Shown here piece by piece: positions 26,819-35,992 of a DNA stretch of 64,000 bases. Both the position numbers and the translations under genes were made by a program. The notes under the pieces are model-generated. The model was not told where the DNA came from and ran no database searches. It saw only the letters and a program-made list of their open reading frames with translations. This DNA comes from Catalinimonas alkaloidigena (lineage in GTDB: Bacteria > Bacteroidota > Bacteroidia > Cytophagales > Cyclobacteriaceae). The stretch is from the NCBI RefSeq assembly GCF_029504655.1, contig NZ_JAQFIL010000001.1, positions 7,412,001-7,476,000 of the forward strand, read 5' to 3'. Every line of letters begins with the position of its first letter. Position 1 is the stretch's first letter.

Positions 26819-27337
26819 ATGGAAAACAGCAGCATTCAACAAAAGGAAACCGCATCAAATGTAGTCATCACCCCCGAAGCTTTGCTGGAGCAGTGGCAGG
26901 GGCATCGTCGCCTTACCCGTAGGGTGATTGAGGCTTTTCCTGAAAAAGAACTTTTCAACTTTTCAGTAGGGGGTATGCGCCCATTTGCGGCATTGGCTAT
27001 GGAAATGATTGGCATAGCTGGTCCCGGCATGCGAGGAATCGTAAGTCGTAAATGGGAAAATATAGATGTTCTGATGGAAGAAGCCGAAAAAAATGCCCCT
27101 CAGACTAAAGAAGGTTTACTTCAACGCTGGGACGAGACTACTGAGGAGATCAATAGATTATGGCCACAAATTCCTGCAAACCGGTTTCAGGAAGTGGATA
27201 AAGCTTTCGGGCAGTACGAAGGGCCCATCTACTGGAACTTCTTTTACTTTGTTGACAATGAAATTCACCATCGGGGACAGGGCTATGTATACCTGCGTGC
27301 CCTGGGCATTACCCCTCCCTTTTTCTGGGAGCGTTAG
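26819..27337 (+). CDS. DinB family protein
   Basis: A 172-residue cytoplasmic four-helix protein. The first helix carries WQGHRRLTRRVIEAFPE and the last carries NEIHHRGQGYVYLRALG, giving the spaced His residues that bind a metal in DinB/YfiT proteins. These were first found as DNA-damage-induced genes; many act as metal-dependent thiol transferases, and others are uncharacterised. It is followed by a good terminator and is likely the end of a transcript that may include the permease, 88 bp upstream. Confidence 0.85.
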   Translation: MENSSIQQKETASNVVITPEALLEQWQGHRRLTRRVIEAFPEKELFNFSVGGMRPFAALAMEMIGIAGPGMRGIVSRKWENIDVLMEEAEKNAPQTKEGLLQRWDETTEEINRLWPQIPANRFQEVDKAFGQYEGPIYWNFFYFVDNEIHHRGQGYVYLRALGITPPFFWER

Positions 27338-27356
27338 TATGTATTTATTTTATCTC

Positions 27357-27385
27357 AAACTCCTCTGCTCAAGAGGAGTTTTTTT
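27357..27385 (+). terminator. Terminator after DinB gene
   Basis: AAACTCCTCT (27357-27366) and AGAGGAGTTT (27372-27381) form a perfect 10-bp stem with a 5-nt loop, and the T run continues to 27385. Confidence 0.85.
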
Positions 27386-27530
27386 ATGTAGGTCGCGCTC
27401 TGATAGTAATTTTTAAAAAGGTTTGCCAAACTATTTTGTCAAGGGATATCAACATTATCCGCTACTATAGGTTATGAGTTTACTGAGAGAATAAAGGAAT
27501 CTATTATTAATTTTTTAAACTTTTAATGTT

Positions 27531-27974
27531 ATGAATGCAGGGAAATCACTACTGGCAGGTGTAGCGGGGGCCACTTTTTTAAATGTTTTACATGAAAGCG
27601 TACGCAGGATAGTCCCTACTGCTCCAAGGGTAGATTTATTGGGGAGAGAAGTTGTAAGACGCGTTTTTCATAAGCAGGGAAAAAAAGCACCCAAAGGAAA
27701 TAAAGAATATGCCATCACGCTGGCAGCTGATGTGCTTTCCAATGCAATCTTTTATAGCCTGGTGGGCTGGGGAAAAGGTCGCTCCGCCTGGATCAGAGGG
27801 CTAGTGTTAGGACTGAGTGCCGGCTTGGGAGCGGTTAAAGCTCCTGATTATATGAAGTTATCTAAAAAAGCAGTCAAGCGACATCAATCTACCAAACTGA
27901 TGACAGTGGCCTGGTATCTGCTAGGTGGTATTGTTGCAGGTGCTGTAGCTCAAATCATCAGTAAGCGTGACTAG
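27531..27974 (+). CDS. Hypothetical membrane protein
   Basis: A 147-residue basic protein. Hydrophobic Gly/Ala-rich segments lie near residues 5-22, 65-80, 90-105 and 122-142, with a Lys/Arg-rich stretch between the first two. I do not recognise the family. No partner is obvious: the upstream gene ends with a terminator and a pseudogene follows. A likely -7 box was not found. Confidence 0.55.
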   Translation: MNAGKSLLAGVAGATFLNVLHESVRRIVPTAPRVDLLGREVVRRVFHKQGKKAPKGNKEYAITLAADVLSNAIFYSLVGWGKGRSAWIRGLVLGLSAGLGAVKAPDYMKLSKKAVKRHQSTKLMTVAWYLLGGIVAGAVAQIISKRD

Positions 27975-27999
27975 AGTTTTGTAGCATAATACTATCATC

Positions 28000-28033
28000 T
28001 TCTGCTTCAGATGCTGCTGCGCTTGAAGTAGAA
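28000..28033. other. Imperfect hairpin, role unclear
   Basis: TTCTGCTTCA (28000-28009) pairs with TGAAGTAGAA (28024-28033), including one G-U pair, around a 14-nt loop. There is no T tract after it on the plus strand, so it is not a typical terminator. Confidence 0.3.
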
Positions 28034-28111
28034 TACATTGCCATCGCTGGTCCTAAATATTTATGTATAAAGCTACTCAACAAACCCAAAGCACCTCCCA
28101 TCACCACCTCA

Positions 28112-28878
28112 ATGCTTATTCGCAGACTGTATGATTTCAGGGGTGCTCCCGTGATAGCCCTGAGCGTCCTTGCGCTCTTTGTGCTGGAGAGAAAGTTTCC
28201 TTTGAGAAAAAGAAAGATGCCTCAGGTTCCCCGCCTGCTGACCAATGTCCAACTGGTTTCTCTTGCTTCCCTCAGCCTCCGGCTGGCTTTAGTACTGGCC
28301 GTTGTACATGCAGCCAGATTCTCCCAAAAGAAGAATTTTGGTTTACTCAGTTGGCTTCCCCTCCCTCCTGTATTGTCTAATGTACTCAGCTTTATGCTGC
28401 TGGATTATAGCAACTATGGCTGGCATTGGCTGAACCATCGTTCCCGCTTTATGTGGCGTTTCCATCAGGTACACACCATGCCGATCTGGATATGGATGTA
28501 TTTACCGGACTGCGTTTCCACATAGGAGAGATGCTGATTTCAGTCTTTTACAGAGTTACCTGTGCAGCATTGATCGGGCTGAGCAGAGTAATTGTCACGC
28601 CTCGCATGCATGGTACATATCACTCCATCGTCAGGCAGGAAACCGACAATAATTACTGCATTGTCCTGACCTTCTGGAATCAATTGCACCGCACTTTTAG
28701 GATAGATATACCGCAGGAGGCCATTAATATCGGTGTGCCTTATGTGAGAAAGCATCTGGAGGCAGGCGAACTGATGAAGATGCCCTGGGAAAAAGCCGGT
28801 AAGTGGGAACTTTCCGAGGGTACCGTACCGCAAAAAGTTCCAGTAAGTCTCCCCACAGATGATATAAAGGATCTGTGA
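28112..28878 (+). pseudogene. Broken sterol desaturase (fatty acid hydroxylase) gene
   Basis: Two overlapping frames together make a sterol desaturase-type membrane enzyme. The first (28112 to about 28476) gives the membrane N-terminus and the motif NHRSRFMWRFHQVH. The frame then shifts inside ACACAC at 28471-28476, and the second frame continues with HADLDMDVFTGLRFH. Removing one AC restores a good family match. A second defect is visible: between ALIGLS and RVIVTPRMH (near 28582-28587) about 30 residues that carry another His motif in the family are missing, and a family GIHHS-like motif reads GTYHS. With a frameshift, an internal deletion and a lost His, the di-iron site cannot form. The gene is very probably dead. 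Confidence 0.85.
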
Positions 28879-28942
28879 TTAATGTGTTAAAGCCAGATAA
28901 ACTTTAATCCATCAGGGTTTATGTTTCACCAAGCCTCTGCTT

Positions 28943-29653
28943 CTAGCGCTTACGCAGATAAATATCGCTGCTAATAGTTTCCAGTGCCAGCCTTCTCCCC
29001 CCATCTCCGATTTGTCCTTTGAGGGTATAGCCTACAGTCTGAGGCATATCTTTTTTATTCAGGATATCAAAGTCAAGGTCAGTATACAACTCGCCGGTAA
29101 TAGACTTAAGGGCCAGCTCTGCTTCCTGCCTCTCCTGCCAGTTAAAATCTATGAAGCCGCTGATAGACTTGATCTCGGTATCTCCTTCCAGGCCTTTGGC
29201 TTCAATATCAGCGCTGATGGTCTTCAACTGAAGTATCGCAGCACGGGGTACGTTGATCACATAATGAATGTATGCGCAGACGACCACCTGCTCTTTGTCA
29301 TTATAACTAACATAGCTTGCCTTACCTTCACCACAGTCTATTGCTTTTCCGCCCTTCAGTATATCCTCATCCAGATCAGCGGTAAACGTAAGCGCTTCGC
29401 CTTCCTGCACCTCCAGTTGGTAAGCCTCATTCAGGCGGTTGCTGTTGATATCAATCGTGGCAGTAAGGCTTACTTCATTTTTGTCCCAGCCGTGGAGGAC
29501 AATGGATTTGCCAATAGGTAGGTCAAACACAATTTTCTGCCCGGGGCTATATTCCAGCCTACGTTCCACTATTTTCTGAGCATATAGTGAATGGCCAGCA
29601 GTCAGTAAGCAGACAGCCATTAGCAGGCTTCTCTTGAATGTGTGGTAATGCAT
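28943..29653 (-). CDS. DUF4097-like exported beta protein, second copy
   Basis: A 236-residue exported protein with a signal peptide (about 1-25, ending SLYAQ). The mature part is a repeating beta-strand pattern of the DUF4097 (putative adhesin) type, with phrases such as LKTISADIEAKG, IKSISGFIDFN and LKSITGELYTD. The ending ETISSDIYLRKR closely matches that of its upstream neighbour, so the two are paralogues. Only 2 bp separate the genes, so they are co-transcribed. DUF4097 proteins probably form a beta-helix; no activity is established. Confidence 0.72.
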   Translation of the reverse strand: MHYHTFKRSLLMAVCLLTAGHSLYAQKIVERRLEYSPGQKIVFDLPIGKSIVLHGWDKNEVSLTATIDINSNRLNEAYQLEVQEGEALTFTADLDEDILKGGKAIDCGEGKASYVSYNDKEQVVVCAYIHYVINVPRAAILQLKTISADIEAKGLEGDTEIKSISGFIDFNWQERQEAELALKSITGELYTDLDFDILNKKDMPQTVGYTLKGQIGDGGRRLALETISSDIYLRKR

Positions 29654-29655
29654 AA

Positions 29656-30441
29656 CTATTGGGCTTTTCGGATGTAAATATTGCTGCTGATGGTTTCTAT
29701 GCCCAGCTCGGCGCCTCCACCATTGGTACTGGCTTCAATGGTATGCCCGCCTCCCAGTCTGCGCATATTATTTCCTTCACTGTCCTGTTTGAAGTCCATA
29801 TCAAAATCCGTATATATTTCTCCGCTGATAGACTTCAGCTTGAAATTAGCCGGGCTGTTGGCGGGCAATGAAATTTCTACGTCGCTGCTTATCGCTGAAA
29901 TTTTACTGGCCATCGCCTGGTTTAAGGTGTTAAAAACAACTTCAATATTTCCGCTGGTACTTTTGGCGATCACCGGCCCATCCACATTGAGCAGACGTAC
30001 GTCGGCAGAATTACTCTTGATCTCCACTTCGTTCTTCATATTCTCCACCTCTATATCCTGTCCGTTCCAGTTTTGCTGCGAGATGCTAAGCTTTGCGTTC
30101 TGAGGGATTTGGATGATGTACTCTCCATCCTGGTTGGAAGCTTCTCTGATGAGTAATGTGCCTCCTTCTTCGGTGACCGATAATCCGGTACTGGTATTGT
30201 CCACAGCACTGTTGTAGAGCGGCCGCAGGCCTTTGGCTCTTTCCGGCGGAGCTTCGTAGTCCATGGCAGAGATTTTCACGTCATTACCCTCGTAGCCTTC
30301 TACCTTGATATCGCTGCGGTTCAGGAGGATTTTTACCGGCTGGTTAGCTTTCAGTGCCTGGGTAAACTCCTGGGCATAGCCAAAACTGATAATGGTACAA
30401 AGCAGGAGGCTCAGTAAAAACTGTTTTTTCATCATTTTCAT
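29656..30441 (-). CDS. DUF4097 family exported beta protein, first copy
   Basis: A 261-residue exported protein. The signal peptide covers about residues 1-23 (ending FGYAQ). The mature protein has the alternating beta pattern VEIKSNSADVRLLNVDGPV, AKSTSGNIEV, ISAISSDVEI and LKSISGEIYTD, which is characteristic of DUF4097 beta-strand repeats. It is the first gene of a two-gene unit and its C-terminus (ETISSNIYIRKAQ) matches the second gene. Anti-sigma or adhesin genes often found beside this domain are absent here. Confidence 0.75.
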   Translation of the reverse strand: MKMMKKQFLLSLLLCTIISFGYAQEFTQALKANQPVKILLNRSDIKVEGYEGNDVKISAMDYEAPPERAKGLRPLYNSAVDNTSTGLSVTEEGGTLLIREASNQDGEYIIQIPQNAKLSISQQNWNGQDIEVENMKNEVEIKSNSADVRLLNVDGPVIAKSTSGNIEVVFNTLNQAMASKISAISSDVEISLPANSPANFKLKSISGEIYTDFDMDFKQDSEGNNMRRLGGGHTIEASTNGGGAELGIETISSNIYIRKAQ

Positions 30442-30648
30442 AATTATTTTTGATAAGAGTTAATGTATTTAGCGCTGGTATGTATTATGAAGACGAGGCA
30501 GGAAGAGAAGCATTACAACCCCTCTGAAAAAATAGGAAGGATCGCTGTGGTTTGTCCAACTATTAGCAGTAGAAAAATGTCACTTAAGAGAGCGGAGCTT
30601 CTTAAATAGCATTAACTTTATTTCAACGGAACCAATCTTAAGCATACT

Positions 30649-31221
30649 ATGGACAGACAACTCATTCTCTACATCGCCATGAGCCTGGACGGCTATATCG
30701 CTAAGGACGATGACAATATTGACTTTCTTTTCATAGTAGAATGGCCGGGCGAAGATTATGGCTATGCAGCCTTTCAGCAGCAAGTAGATACGCTGATCTG
30801 GGGAAGAAAGACGTATGACAAAATGTTATCCTTCGGTATTGAGTTTCCGCATAAAGACAAAAGATGCATTGTATTGTCCAGAACAAAAAAGGGCAGCGAT
30901 GAAAATGTAGAATTTTTCAGTGGCGATTTGAAAGCTCTGATTACCGAACTCAAGCAGGAGGAGGGAAAAAATATTTATTGTGATGGAGGAGGGGAACTTG
31001 TATATGCCTTACTGAAAGATGCATTGATTGACAAAATGATCATTTCCATCATTCCTCACCTGCTAGGCAGTGGAGTAAGGCTTTTTAAAGATGGTAGGCC
31101 CGAACAGCATTTAAAATTCACCCATAGCGCTACCTATCCTTCAGGCCTGGTACAGCTCTGGTATGAAAAACATGATAAGCAAGATGAGGCTTCTGCTGCT
31201 CCAAAACAAGAGCGTGCGTAG
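30649..31221 (+). CDS. Dihydrofolate reductase family protein (RibD C-terminal-like)
   Basis: A 190-residue cytoplasmic protein. The start matches the family pattern LYIAMSLDGYIAKDDDNIDFL, with WGRKTYDKML (about 51-60) and YCDGGGELVYALL (about 110-122), the nucleotide-binding loop of RibD_C proteins. It is an NADPH-dependent reductase by fold, but the substrate is unknown: this YwjB/YyaP-type branch is not known to make folate. The tail is Lys/Gln/Glu-rich. It is probably transcribed alone. Confidence 0.85.
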   Translation: MDRQLILYIAMSLDGYIAKDDDNIDFLFIVEWPGEDYGYAAFQQQVDTLIWGRKTYDKMLSFGIEFPHKDKRCIVLSRTKKGSDENVEFFSGDLKALITELKQEEGKNIYCDGGGELVYALLKDALIDKMIISIIPHLLGSGVRLFKDGRPEQHLKFTHSATYPSGLVQLWYEKHDKQDEASAAPKQERA

Positions 31222-31335
31222 ACTTTTGGAGTTGATCACTTGGCTGAAAATATTTAACAGATGCTTGTACCCTAATGCGGTAAAAATATTGTAGCTTCAG
31301 ATGGGTGGTAGGTTTATTCTTACTACCTGTAAACG

Positions 31336-31893
31336 ATGAAAAGAAAACAATTCCTCAGCATGCTTGCTGCCGCTCCCTGGCTGGCGAGCAGAAAAATGAA
31401 GCCCTTGCCTAACAGAGAAAGTAAGGGTTTTGTAGTGAAAGCAGGTGTAGGTCGTATTCACGGGCATATACAACTGAAAGGGGTTAACGGCAATATTCTG
31501 GATGTAAAAATTTCTGGGAAGGATACGGACGGAGACATGGCTATCTTTGAACAAACGAGTATATCACCTAAAAGAGGAACGCCCTTACACATACATCCTT
31601 TTCAGGATGAGGTTTTTTATGTGGTGGAAGGAGCGTATTATTTTCAGGTAGGAGATGATAAGTATCACCTTTCAAAAGGGGATAGCATTTTCCTCCCCAG
31701 AAATGTACCTCATGCCTGGACGCAAATGAGTGAAAGAGGAAAAATGACAGTGATTTTTCAACCGGCAGGAAAAATGGAAAGTTTTTTTGTGACGATGGCT
31801 TCTCTGGAAAAAGAGCCTACCCCTGAAGAAATCGCAGCAATATTTGCAGCAAATGAAATGGAAGTTGTCGGTCCAACGCTGAAGATAGATTAG
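31336..31893 (+). CDS. Cupin domain protein with Tat-like leader
   Basis: A 185-residue protein with one cupin domain. The metal site is H85, H87, E92 (in HIHPFQDEV) and H126 (in NVPHAW). The N-terminus, MKRKQFLSMLAAAPWLAS, resembles a twin-arginine leader with one Arg changed to Lys, so export is possible but less sure. The domain is closest in type to quercetin dioxygenase-like or sugar-binding cupins. No pathway partner is visible. Confidence 0.8.
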   Translation: MKRKQFLSMLAAAPWLASRKMKPLPNRESKGFVVKAGVGRIHGHIQLKGVNGNILDVKISGKDTDGDMAIFEQTSISPKRGTPLHIHPFQDEVFYVVEGAYYFQVGDDKYHLSKGDSIFLPRNVPHAWTQMSERGKMTVIFQPAGKMESFFVTMASLEKEPTPEEIAAIFAANEMEVVGPTLKID

Positions 31894-31895
31894 AG

Positions 31896-31930
31896 AAAAA
31901 ATAACCCGTCAGTTGTTAAACTAACGGGGT
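31896..31930 (-). terminator. Terminator of the M42 peptidase gene
   Basis: On the minus strand ACCCCGTTAG pairs with CTGACGGGT (nine pairs, one G-U and one bulged C) around an 8-nt loop. AT and then six T residues (31901-31896) follow. The tract abuts the stop codon of the convergent cupin gene. Confidence 0.6.
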
Positions 31931-31954
31931 AAAGCGGTTCATCTTAGAAAACGG

Positions 31955-33025
31955 TTATTTGATATATCTGAAGTCATGCTTGTCTTTGAGCTGTAGCAAA
32001 AATTCATACATCAGTTGTATCACATTTTCTACGTCATCCTGATGGGCCATCTCCACCGTAGTGTGCATGTACTTCAGCGGCAGGGAAATCAGTGCGGAAG
32101 CTACTCCCTCGTTAGAGTAGGCGAATGCATCGGTATCGGTGCCCGTAGCCCGTGAAGCAGAGGCCCGCTGAAAAGGGATCTTTTGCTTTTCGGCTACATC
32201 AATAATCATGTTCAGCAGATTATTCTGCACTGCCGGTCCGTAAGTGAGTACCGGCCCCTCACCTGCCTTCAGGTCTCCGCTTACAATCTTATCATACATA
32301 GGCGAAGCGGTATGGTGACATACATCCGTGATAATGGCGGCGTCCGGCTTGATCCGCTGGGCAATCATCTGAGCGCCTTTCAGCCCCACTTCTTCCTGAA
32401 CAGCATTGACCACATACAGGCCAAATGGTAATTTCTTCTTCTTCTTTTTGAGCTGCTTGGCTACCTGGGCGATCATAAAACCTCCAATACGGTTGTCCAA
32501 AGCCCTACCCACGTAATAGCGATCGTTCAGTTCCATGAACTCATCTTCAAAAGTGATGACCGTGCCTACATGAATTCCTTTTTCCAGCACCTCATCCTTT
32601 GAATTGCAGCCACAGTCAATGAAGATATTTTTCATGCTGGGGGCTTCTTCCTTGTTTCTGTCGCGCACGTGAATAGCCGGCCAGCCAAATACACCTTTCA
32701 CAATGCCTTTTTTGGTGTGGATATTCACTCTTTTGGAAGGGGCGATCTGGTGATCAGAACCTCCATTGCGACTGACGTAAATATTACCTTCATCCGTGAT
32801 ATAATTGACAAACCAACTGATCTCATCGGCATGTGCCTCAATGACTACCTTATACTTTGCTTTGGGATTAATGACCCCTACGGCGGTGCCATACACATCG
32901 GTGAAATAGCTATCCATGTAGGGCTTCATATAATCCAGCCAGAGTTGCTGGCCGGAAGACTCAAAACCGGTGGGAGAAGCATTATTCAAGTACTTTACTA
33001 AAAAATCTTTACTGTCTTTATCCAT
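31955..33025 (-). CDS. M42 family metallopeptidase (glutamyl aminopeptidase-like)
   Basis: A 356-residue cytoplasmic enzyme of the di-zinc M42/M20 clan. Likely metal ligands and catalytic residues are visible: HADE with H65, ALDNR with D177, EE at 211-212 in VQEEVGLKGA, and D234 in ITDVCHH. A PDZ-like lid region lies at about 88-170. M42 enzymes such as TET proteases and PepA cut N-terminal residues from peptides and form large oligomers. A run KKKKKK (194-199) is unusual for its content but lies at a surface turn. The gene has its own terminator. Confidence 0.9.
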   Translation of the reverse strand: MDKDSKDFLVKYLNNASPTGFESSGQQLWLDYMKPYMDSYFTDVYGTAVGVINPKAKYKVVIEAHADEISWFVNYITDEGNIYVSRNGGSDHQIAPSKRVNIHTKKGIVKGVFGWPAIHVRDRNKEEAPSMKNIFIDCGCNSKDEVLEKGIHVGTVITFEDEFMELNDRYYVGRALDNRIGGFMIAQVAKQLKKKKKKLPFGLYVVNAVQEEVGLKGAQMIAQRIKPDAAIITDVCHHTASPMYDKIVSGDLKAGEGPVLTYGPAVQNNLLNMIIDVAEKQKIPFQRASASRATGTDTDAFAYSNEGVASALISLPLKYMHTTVEMAHQDDVENVIQLMYEFLLQLKDKHDFRYIK

Positions 33026-33172
33026 GATATGGGTTTAATTTTTAATGGGTTCTGTTTAGCTATCCATAACAGCAATCGGCTGAGCATGTTTAGCTGAGCA
33101 AAGCTACAAAACACGTAAGGAAAAGAATAACCGGTAAATGCGATTTAAGTAGGCATCAATAAAGCGCTGGTC

Positions 33173-34543
33173 TCAAAAAGACTTGTTTTCACCTTCAGAA
33201 ACATGATAAAGCATCAGCGGACTGGGAGGTGGTAAGGCTCCTTCGCGAGGACGGTCACGGTTACGGGTTAAAGTCTCCCAGCGGAGCGTGTAAGTATCTC
33301 CATCATCGGTTTGGTCAGTAAGCAGGTTGACTTCCATCCCCGAAAAAGCAGAGCGTACTTCTTCCAGATCTTCAGGATAGCCTTTGTCTACCGGCAGTTC
33401 TTTTACTGTAGCGAGGCTTTCTTCATCCAGCATGAATTTCTGTAGCCCTAAAGTGTCTATCCAGTACTGCTGGGTAAGCTGTCCTTGTTCTACGACAACA
33501 GGAAAAATACCCAGCCTTTTGCCGAGAGAACCTCTCCCCCCAAAATCCCAGCGGAAGTCCCAGTCGGTAGCCTGATAGATTTTCCAGTCTTCCTCTTCTC
33601 GTCTTGCATTATAAACCTGTGTGTTGCCTTCAGGCCCAAATTTATGATAGGTGACTACCAACTGGTCGTTCTGGTCAAAGCCAATCTTGGTATTGCCGTT
33701 GATCATGCCTTGCTCAACTGGTACCGGATCAATGATTTCGCAGTTTTCCAGGGTAATGGGTAGAGGCTGAGGTGTACCATCACTTTGCTCCCAATGGACC
33801 AGGTCTTTGCTCCTGGCATAGGAGATGTCATGATTGGTTTCGGCATCGGGCGTCTCCCGCCATACCCAGATCAGGTGATAGTAATCATCCGGGCCGGGTA
33901 CAGGACCGTGCAGGTAGGCATTCCTTTCCCCTTTTCCGTCCATGAGGGGTTCATCTAGCAGGCGGCTCCATGCTTGCGTCTCAGGGTTGTAGCGGTTGTA
34001 AATTTGATTGCCATTGCCACTCCCGCCATCCCGGTAGGTAAAGATAAGGTCGCCATCGGGTGAAGAGAAGAATTTGGGATAAGTAGCCCGGCTTTCCAGA
34101 TTTCCAATGAGTTGTTCCTTGCGTTCAAGACTATTTACATCATAGGTCTCAGTGGCCTGGAAATAGACCAGGCTATCCACATGCATATTACCGGATACAT
34201 GCAAGTGCCCTTTGCTGTCCAGCTCCATGGAGATGTAATTGTGTGAATCCCAACCTATGGTTTCGGGTAGCTTTTTCTTCTTCCAGTTCTTTTCTCCCAG
34301 TTTGCGTTGTGCTATCGTCATCACCCGATTGCTATCATAATAGGCTGCAAACTGATGCGGTGGATCGGTGAGCAGGGCGAAGCCTACCGGATGTCCTGAC
34401 CATACATCATCAATGTATAGTGAGTCAATCTGCTTTGTTGCTGGAGCCGTGTCTGCGGTAGTGCTAGGTGTGTTGCAGGATAGCAGCATAAACGTGCATC
34501 CATAAGATAAAGCCAGGAAAGCCAGTTTTCTAGAAAAAAGCAT
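33173..34543 (-). CDS. BNR_4 repeat lipoprotein
   Basis: A 456-residue lipoprotein (lipobox LLSCN near residue 23). It has a BNR_4-type pattern: HNYISMELDSKGHLHVSGNMH, followed by repeated propeller strands with YRDGGSGNGNQIYNRYN and HLIWVWRETPD. BNR_4 proteins are seven-bladed propellers found with polysaccharide lyases of the ulvan type and other carbohydrate proteins. Which polysaccharide is bound or cleaved cannot be decided here. It lies between two minus-strand genes with gaps near 120-150 bp and is probably separate from fdhA, which has its own terminator. Confidence 0.72.
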   Translation of the reverse strand: MLFSRKLAFLALSYGCTFMLLSCNTPSTTADTAPATKQIDSLYIDDVWSGHPVGFALLTDPPHQFAAYYDSNRVMTIAQRKLGEKNWKKKKLPETIGWDSHNYISMELDSKGHLHVSGNMHVDSLVYFQATETYDVNSLERKEQLIGNLESRATYPKFFSSPDGDLIFTYRDGGSGNGNQIYNRYNPETQAWSRLLDEPLMDGKGERNAYLHGPVPGPDDYYHLIWVWRETPDAETNHDISYARSKDLVHWEQSDGTPQPLPITLENCEIIDPVPVEQGMINGNTKIGFDQNDQLVVTYHKFGPEGNTQVYNARREEEDWKIYQATDWDFRWDFGGRGSLGKRLGIFPVVVEQGQLTQQYWIDTLGLQKFMLDEESLATVKELPVDKGYPEDLEEVRSAFSGMEVNLLTDQTDDGDTYTLRWETLTRNRDRPREGALPPPSPLMLYHVSEGENKSF

Positions 34544-34609
34544 AGTGTTTAAATCTGATTTTTGGAATAGGTGGTTGAGTATTTTTAATTCATAGGGTCA
34601 CAAAATATC

Positions 34610-34643
34610 AAAAAAATAGGGTATGATACATCATCATACCCTA
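34610..34643 (-). terminator. Rho-independent terminator of fdhA
   Basis: On the minus strand TAGGGTATGAT (34643-34633) pairs perfectly with ATCATACCCTA (34627-34617), 11 bp, around a 5-nt loop, and the T run extends to 34610. It stands 20 bases after the stop of the formaldehyde dehydrogenase gene. Confidence 0.88.
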
Positions 34644-34662
34644 AAGACTTTATGCCTCATTT

Positions 34663-35850
34663 TTACGCTAACATTCCGTGCGGATCAATGACGAACTTGG
34701 TCGCGGCTCCTTTATCAAAGTCCTGGTAACCTTTTGGTGCGTCATCCAGGGTAATGGTCTGTACATTGACCGCTTTCGCGATCTGTACCTTATCGTAGAG
34801 GATAGCCTGCATCAACTGTCGGTGGTAACGCATTACAGGGCACTGACCGGTATGGAAAGTGTGGGATTTTGCCCAGCCCAGCCCAATTCTGATATTTAGA
34901 TTACCTTCCTTGGCTGCTTCTGTGGCAGCTCCGGGATCACCAGTGACGTACAAACCGGGGATACCAATAGCCCCTCCCGCACGGGTTACCTGCATGGCAG
35001 CATTGAGTACAGTAGCCGGCTGTTCCTCATGTGCATGGTGGCCGTGCCCTTTAGCTTCAAAGCCTACACAATCTACCGCTGAGTCTACCTCGTTGACACC
35101 TAGAATCTGGGCAATCTGGTCTTCCAGTGTGGCTTCTTTTCTCAGGTCAATCGTTTCACAACCGAAGCTTTTCGCCTGCGCTAACCGCTCAGGAATCATA
35201 TCTCCTACAATCACTACCGCTGCGCCAAGGAGGTGGCATGAGGCAGCACAGGCCAGCCCTACGGGTCCGGCTCCTGCTACATAGACGGTAGACCCTGGCC
35301 CTACCCCGGCGGTTACGGCACCATGATAACCGGTAGGGAATATATCTGATAAGAGCGTGAGGTCACGTATCTTTTCCATCGCCTGCTCCTTGTCAGGAAA
35401 CCTGAGAAGGTTAAAGTCTGCATAAGGGACCATCACATATTCTGCCTGACCACCTACCCAGCCTCCCATGTCTACATAGCCGTAGGCGGCACCTGGCCTT
35501 GCAGGGTTGACATTCAGGCAAATACCCGTTTTCCCTTCTTTACAGTTTCTGCAACGGCCACAGGCAATGTTAAAGGGAACAGAAACGATGTCTCCTTTCT
35601 TAAGAAACTCCACATCCCTTCCAACTTCAATGATTTCACCAGTAATCTCATGTCCGAGTACTAGTCCTGCCGGAGCCGTAGTACGTCCCCTTACCATATG
35701 CTGGTCGCTGCCGCAAATGTTAGTAGAAACGATTTTTAGAATGACTCCGTGGTCGCATTTCCGTTTGCCCAGGGCCAGTTTAGGAAAGTCAATGTTCTGA
35801 ATTTCCACCTTGCCGGGCTCAATGTACGCTACTCCTCTGTTGTCTGCCAT
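34663..35850 (-). CDS. fdhA: Glutathione-independent formaldehyde dehydrogenase
   Basis: A 395-residue zinc-dependent MDR enzyme. The catalytic zinc residues are C46 (in NICGSDQH) and H67/E68 (in LGHEITGE). The structural zinc cysteines C97, C100, C103 and C111 lie in ACGRCRNCKEGKTGIC. The NAD domain begins near VYVAGAGPVGLACA. The order, the length and the HTGQCPVM phrase fit the Pseudomonas putida FdhA type, which oxidises formaldehyde to formate with NAD+ and needs no glutathione. It is divergent from fdhD, with a 142-bp shared promoter region, and the two strands together form a formaldehyde-to-CO2 route. Confidence 0.88.
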   Translation of the reverse strand: MADNRGVAYIEPGKVEIQNIDFPKLALGKRKCDHGVILKIVSTNICGSDQHMVRGRTTAPAGLVLGHEITGEIIEVGRDVEFLKKGDIVSVPFNIACGRCRNCKEGKTGICLNVNPARPGAAYGYVDMGGWVGGQAEYVMVPYADFNLLRFPDKEQAMEKIRDLTLLSDIFPTGYHGAVTAGVGPGSTVYVAGAGPVGLACAASCHLLGAAVVIVGDMIPERLAQAKSFGCETIDLRKEATLEDQIAQILGVNEVDSAVDCVGFEAKGHGHHAHEEQPATVLNAAMQVTRAGGAIGIPGLYVTGDPGAATEAAKEGNLNIRIGLGWAKSHTFHTGQCPVMRYHRQLMQAILYDKVQIAKAVNVQTITLDDAPKGYQDFDKGAATKFVIDPHGMLA

Positions 35851-35952
35851 AAGTTTTTTGTTTAGGTTGTTTTAACAATTTAGTAAAATGAATGGTATAA
35901 AGAGAGTGTTTTTATAAAATTGCCAATAAAGGCAAAGAGGATATATTTATAG

Positions 35953-35960
35953 TAAGTTTG
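35953..35960 (+). promoter_or_regulatory. Possible -7 element of fdhD
   Basis: TAAGTTTG matches TAnnTTTG and lies 32 bases before the fdhD ATG. No TTTG is found at the best -33 spacing, so the evidence is one box only. Confidence 0.38.
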
Positions 35961-35992
35961 CATATAGTAAATTAATGAATGAATAGAAGGAG

